Position numbers and translations under genes: made by a program. This document shows, one piece after another, positions 30,420 to 32,748 of a stretch of 32,748 nucleotides of DNA. The stretch spans positions 1 through 32,748 of the forward strand of contig JBFFGE010000025.1 in NCBI GenBank assembly GCA_041557595.1, read 5' to 3'. This DNA comes from JAOTYV01 sp041557595 (GTDB lineage Bacteria; Pseudomonadota; Alphaproteobacteria; UBA8366). Each line of letters starts with the position of its first letter. Positions within the stretch are counted from its first letter, which is position 1. The notes below the pieces were generated by a model that saw nothing but the letters and a program-made list of their open reading frames with translations, was not told the DNA's origin and made no database searches.

Positions 30420-31886
30420 CTAATTGCCGCCTTGCCGGTTGGCGCGGCGGCGCCAGGCATCGAGAACGACGGTGCCGATGGAATTCGCGGAAAAACTGTA
30501 GGTCCGGTCGCGATTGGGATCCAATTGCCCGTCGATCCCGGCCTTTTCCTTGAGGCGGGCGAGAAAGTCCGCCGGTTTATCGAAGTCTTTCCAGACCTGC
30601 GGCAGGAAGACGCCCCGCTGCGTCCCGTTGCGGATGATCAGACCGTCCGAATGCCGCCGGATCTTTCCCAGCAAATCCGATTCGTCCGTGTAGTCGATTT
30701 TCACCGGTGTCGAAAGCACCGAAATCGAGAGGCTCATGCCGCGCACTTCTTCGGGTTGCAGCGGTAAAAATCGGGGGTCCTTGAAGGCGGCTCGATAGGC
30801 GTTGTCGATCACATCGAGCAGGATGGGCCGTACCGCCTCTACCGTGCCGATACAGCCGCGCAACCGGTTGTTCCGGTGCAGGGTGACGAAACTCGCCGTT
30901 TTCGTGCGGAGCGCTTCCGGCGCGCTCTGTAGGTCGGTGCTCGGCGGATTGCCGGCCTGCAGCGCATGGCGAACGCTGGTGGCGGCGGCGCGCAGCAGCG
31001 TCTTGGCGTGCGGTTTGAAGATATTCCAGCCGGCCCGCCGCTCGGCGCTATCGGGCGTATCGTGCGGTTCCGGAGCATCCGAACCGCCAGCCGGCGCCCG
31101 GAAGGCCCAGGAGCCGTAGCCGACAACCCGATCCTTCGGGCCGCCGGTATCGCCCGAATTGCACAAGTCGAGCCGCTCGGCGGTCAGGCCGCGCTGCTTT
31201 GCCAATGTCAGGAATCCCGCGATGAGCAGCCGGCCGCAGGCTTGCTCCAGCCCGATGGCCGCCGCATCGAGCGTCTCGATCGCCGTGGCGGTTTGGCCGT
31301 CCAGCGCCTGCGCGGCGTCATAGTCCTTGTAGTGGCTTAAGTCGGAACTGATGACGATCAGCGTTTCCGGCCCGCCCCAGAGCCGGTCCAGCACCTCGGC
31401 GACCTGCTGTGCGCTCGCGCCGCCGACGACCAGCGGAACCAGTTCGAACGCGGGCAGAACCGCCTGAAGAAACGGCAACTGGACCTCGAGGCTATGCTCG
31501 TCGCGGTGGGCGTCGTCGCGTAATTCGACCTGCGGCAAGGCGAGGATGTCATGGATCGCGGCCTGGTCGACCGGGACATCGCCGAGCGGCGTGCTAAAGG
31601 CGGTGGCGTCCGGCACGGCCATGCCGGGCACCGCCATCCGATGGCCGGGGCCAAGCAGCACCACCCGGCGGATCGGCCCGCCGGCGGCCATGATCGGCGC
31701 ATAGGCGGCCGCGGCCACTTTAGCGGAATACATATAGCCCGCATGGGGCACGATGATCGCTTTAGGGGCGTGTCCGCGCGTCGTTGAGACCGCCTCGCGC
31801 AAATAGTGGCGCACCTCGGAGCTCAATTCGTCGGCTTCCGCAGGGTAGAAATAACCGGCGACGGCAGGGGGGCGTATTGCACTCAT
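30420..31886 (-). CDS. MEMO1-AMMECR1 fusion (AmmeMemoRadiSam system proteins B and A)
   Basis: A 488 aa protein combining two families. Residues 1 to about 265 are MEMO1-like: RPPAVAGYFYPAEADEL, VPHAGYMYSAKVAAAAY, VVLLGPGHR, DEHSLEVQLPFLQ and ISSDLSHY, with the histidines of the non-haem dioxygenase-like metal site. After a linker (about 265-290), residues 295-488 are AMMECR1: SFVTLHRNNRLRGCIGTVEA, AAFKDPRFLPLQPEEV, and the LDPNRDRTYSFSANSIGT end. In bacteria and archaea these two domains occur next to a radical-SAM protein (the AmmeMemoRadiSam set); the chemistry is unknown. ATG 31886 is preferred over a TTG at 31916. The radical-SAM partner is not in this window. Confidence 0.93.
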   Translation of the reverse strand: MSAIRPPAVAGYFYPAEADELSSEVRHYLREAVSTTRGHAPKAIIVPHAGYMYSAKVAAAAYAPIMAAGGPIRRVVLLGPGHRMAVPGMAVPDATAFSTPLGDVPVDQAAIHDILALPQVELRDDAHRDEHSLEVQLPFLQAVLPAFELVPLVVGGASAQQVAEVLDRLWGGPETLIVISSDLSHYKDYDAAQALDGQTATAIETLDAAAIGLEQACGRLLIAGFLTLAKQRGLTAERLDLCNSGDTGGPKDRVVGYGSWAFRAPAGGSDAPEPHDTPDSAERRAGWNIFKPHAKTLLRAAATSVRHALQAGNPPSTDLQSAPEALRTKTASFVTLHRNNRLRGCIGTVEAVRPILLDVIDNAYRAAFKDPRFLPLQPEEVRGMSLSISVLSTPVKIDYTDESDLLGKIRRHSDGLIIRNGTQRGVFLPQVWKDFDKPADFLARLKEKAGIDGQLDPNRDRTYSFSANSIGTVVLDAWRRRANRQGGN

Positions 31887-32112
31887 GATATCTGTTCGTT
31901 CACCGTCGAAACTCAAATTCGGCGCTGGATTCCCGAGAATTGGGCGGGAAATTCCGCCCAGCTCATTGAATCAGGGCGCCGCCTCGCGCGGCCCGAAATG
32001 CCGTGCCTGATAATCAATCCAATATTGGCCCGGATGATAAAGCGGGACGGTAAAGTTTGAGTTAACCATGTCGCCCGGACTTCTGGCATTTCGGTCGTGC
32101 AACGCGGTTGAT

Positions 32113-32748
32113 CTACGCGCCGGAGGCGTATTTCGAGCCGAGCCGGTGACGCATGCCTTGCGCCAGATTGGCCGCGGTGACCAGTCCCGAATAGGCCACG
32201 ATGGCAATGAGTGTTTCGGTCGACCAGGCGATGCGGTCGTCGACCTGCTGCAGGATGAAAATCAGGGCGGGTCCGAAGGCGGCGATGATGCGGGCGCTCA
32301 GCGGGCTGATTTTGGCCATGCCGATCTGATTGAAGAAGACCGGCGCGACGATCAGCAGGGACGACGCACCCGCCAGGCGCAGCATGTCCATTGCCGGCGG
32401 CATGACGTCGCCGGGTCCTTCGACGCCGATGACGATGCAGGCCATCGCCAGGATGCCGATGAAGCGGGTCCCGACCAGCACCTCCGGCGCCGCGCCCGCT
32501 TCGTCCAGCCGTTTGCCGAAGAGATGGCTGACCGTGATCAGCGAACCCGCAAGCAGGGCGAGGACGGCACTGCCCAGCGCGGCCAGCGGGTCGGAGCTCT
32601 GAAACCCGGAGCGGCCGGCGGCGACGATCCAGATCAGCGCGCCCAGCGAACCGATCACGCCGACTTGCAGATATGTCTGCAGGGTCGAGCAGGGATTCGA
32701 TCGCGCGATCGGGTGGCCGCTTGCCCGGATCGCCATGTTCTGGAGCCA
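32113..32748 (-). CDS. DMT/EamA-type permease, C-terminal part (cut by right edge)
   Basis: The frame is open to the right edge (codon TGG CTC CAG AAC before ATG 32736), so the true start is probably outside; 211 residues are visible. It is strongly hydrophobic, with about five helices: VGVIGSLGALIWIVAAG, ALGSAVLALLAGSLITVSHLFG, FIGILAMACIVIGV, MLRLAGASSLLIVAPVFFNQIGM, and IAAFGPALIFILQQ followed by TLIAIVAYSGLVTAANLA. The repeat-like 'FNQIGMAKISPLSARIIAAFGPALIF' segment is the typical last EamA repeat of drug/metabolite transporters. The substrate is unknown. It is 226 bp upstream of the MEMO1-AMMECR1 gene on the same strand. Confidence 0.75.
   Translation of the reverse strand, partial: WLQNMAIRASGHPIARSNPCSTLQTYLQVGVIGSLGALIWIVAAGRSGFQSSDPLAALGSAVLALLAGSLITVSHLFGKRLDEAGAAPEVLVGTRFIGILAMACIVIGVEGPGDVMPPAMDMLRLAGASSLLIVAPVFFNQIGMAKISPLSARIIAAFGPALIFILQQVDDRIAWSTETLIAIVAYSGLVTAANLAQGMRHRLGSKYASGA

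Noticed and set aside
31971..32069. 32-codon minus-strand frame with a protein-like sequence (ending YHPGQYWIDYQARHFGPREAAP)
   Set aside because: Short, no clear ribosome site and no family I recognise. It could be a small gene or a remnant, but evidence is too thin to annotate.
32062..32069. TTAACCAT, a CtrA-type octamer upstream of the MEMO1-AMMECR1 gene
   Set aside because: One such octamer is expected by chance about once per 100 kb or less at this composition, so a single hit about 180 bp from the start is not persuasive.

Overview
The window is chromosomal DNA from a GC-rich alphaproteobacterium, most likely a Rhodospirillales-type lineage. The evidence is a transketolase-GAPDH ... class I aldolase-thiE-efp-suhB cluster, a zauP-like/zapA/6S RNA/fau block, and a ruvCAB-ybgC-tolQRAB-pal-cpoB-tilS-ftsH-glmM superoperon. 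I see no phage, transposase, CRISPR array, tRNA or rRNA. Almost everything is core metabolism and cell-envelope housekeeping. Genus cannot be read from the sequence alone.

Left part (1-9041, mostly minus strand). In transcription order the genes are transketolase, GAPDH, a conserved hypothetical, a LysR regulator, class I fructose-bisphosphate aldolase, thiE, efp, suhB-type phosphatase and the start of an exported Pro/Gln-rich protein cut by the window edge. A small three-helix membrane protein on the plus strand, the LysR gene and about 550 bp of AT-richer, palindrome-rich intergenic DNA sit where many relatives carry pgk.

Middle (9312-24536, mostly plus strand). A zauP-like coiled-coil gene and zapA (Z-ring organisation) are followed by 6S RNA, 5-formyl-THF cyclo-ligase and a YmdB-family phosphodiesterase. 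A two-hairpin repeat separates these from a convergent single-domain HPt protein. Next come yebC, ruvC, ruvA and ruvB (Holliday junction processing), then ybgC and the whole Tol-Pal envelope-constriction machine with cpoB, then tilS and ftsH. Many genes overlap by 4 bp. Non-ATG starts are common, including an apparent CTG start for ftsH.

Right part (24568-32748). After a terminator come glmM (peptidoglycan/LPS precursor), thiD (thiamine), a PLP threonine/serine dehydratase, and a second, differently decayed copy of the two-hairpin repeat. These are followed by a GNAT acetyltransferase, an AraC-HTH/MGMT DNA repair protein, a convergent CysQ-like phosphatase, a MEMO1-AMMECR1 fusion protein, and a DMT-type permease truncated by the right edge.

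The least ordinary items are the dispersed two-hairpin element with CTAG at both ends (two copies, one open reading frame shared through both), the CTG start of ftsH, the structured pal-cpoB intergenic RNA, the pgk-less glycolytic cluster and the MEMO1-AMMECR1 fusion without its radical-SAM partner nearby.
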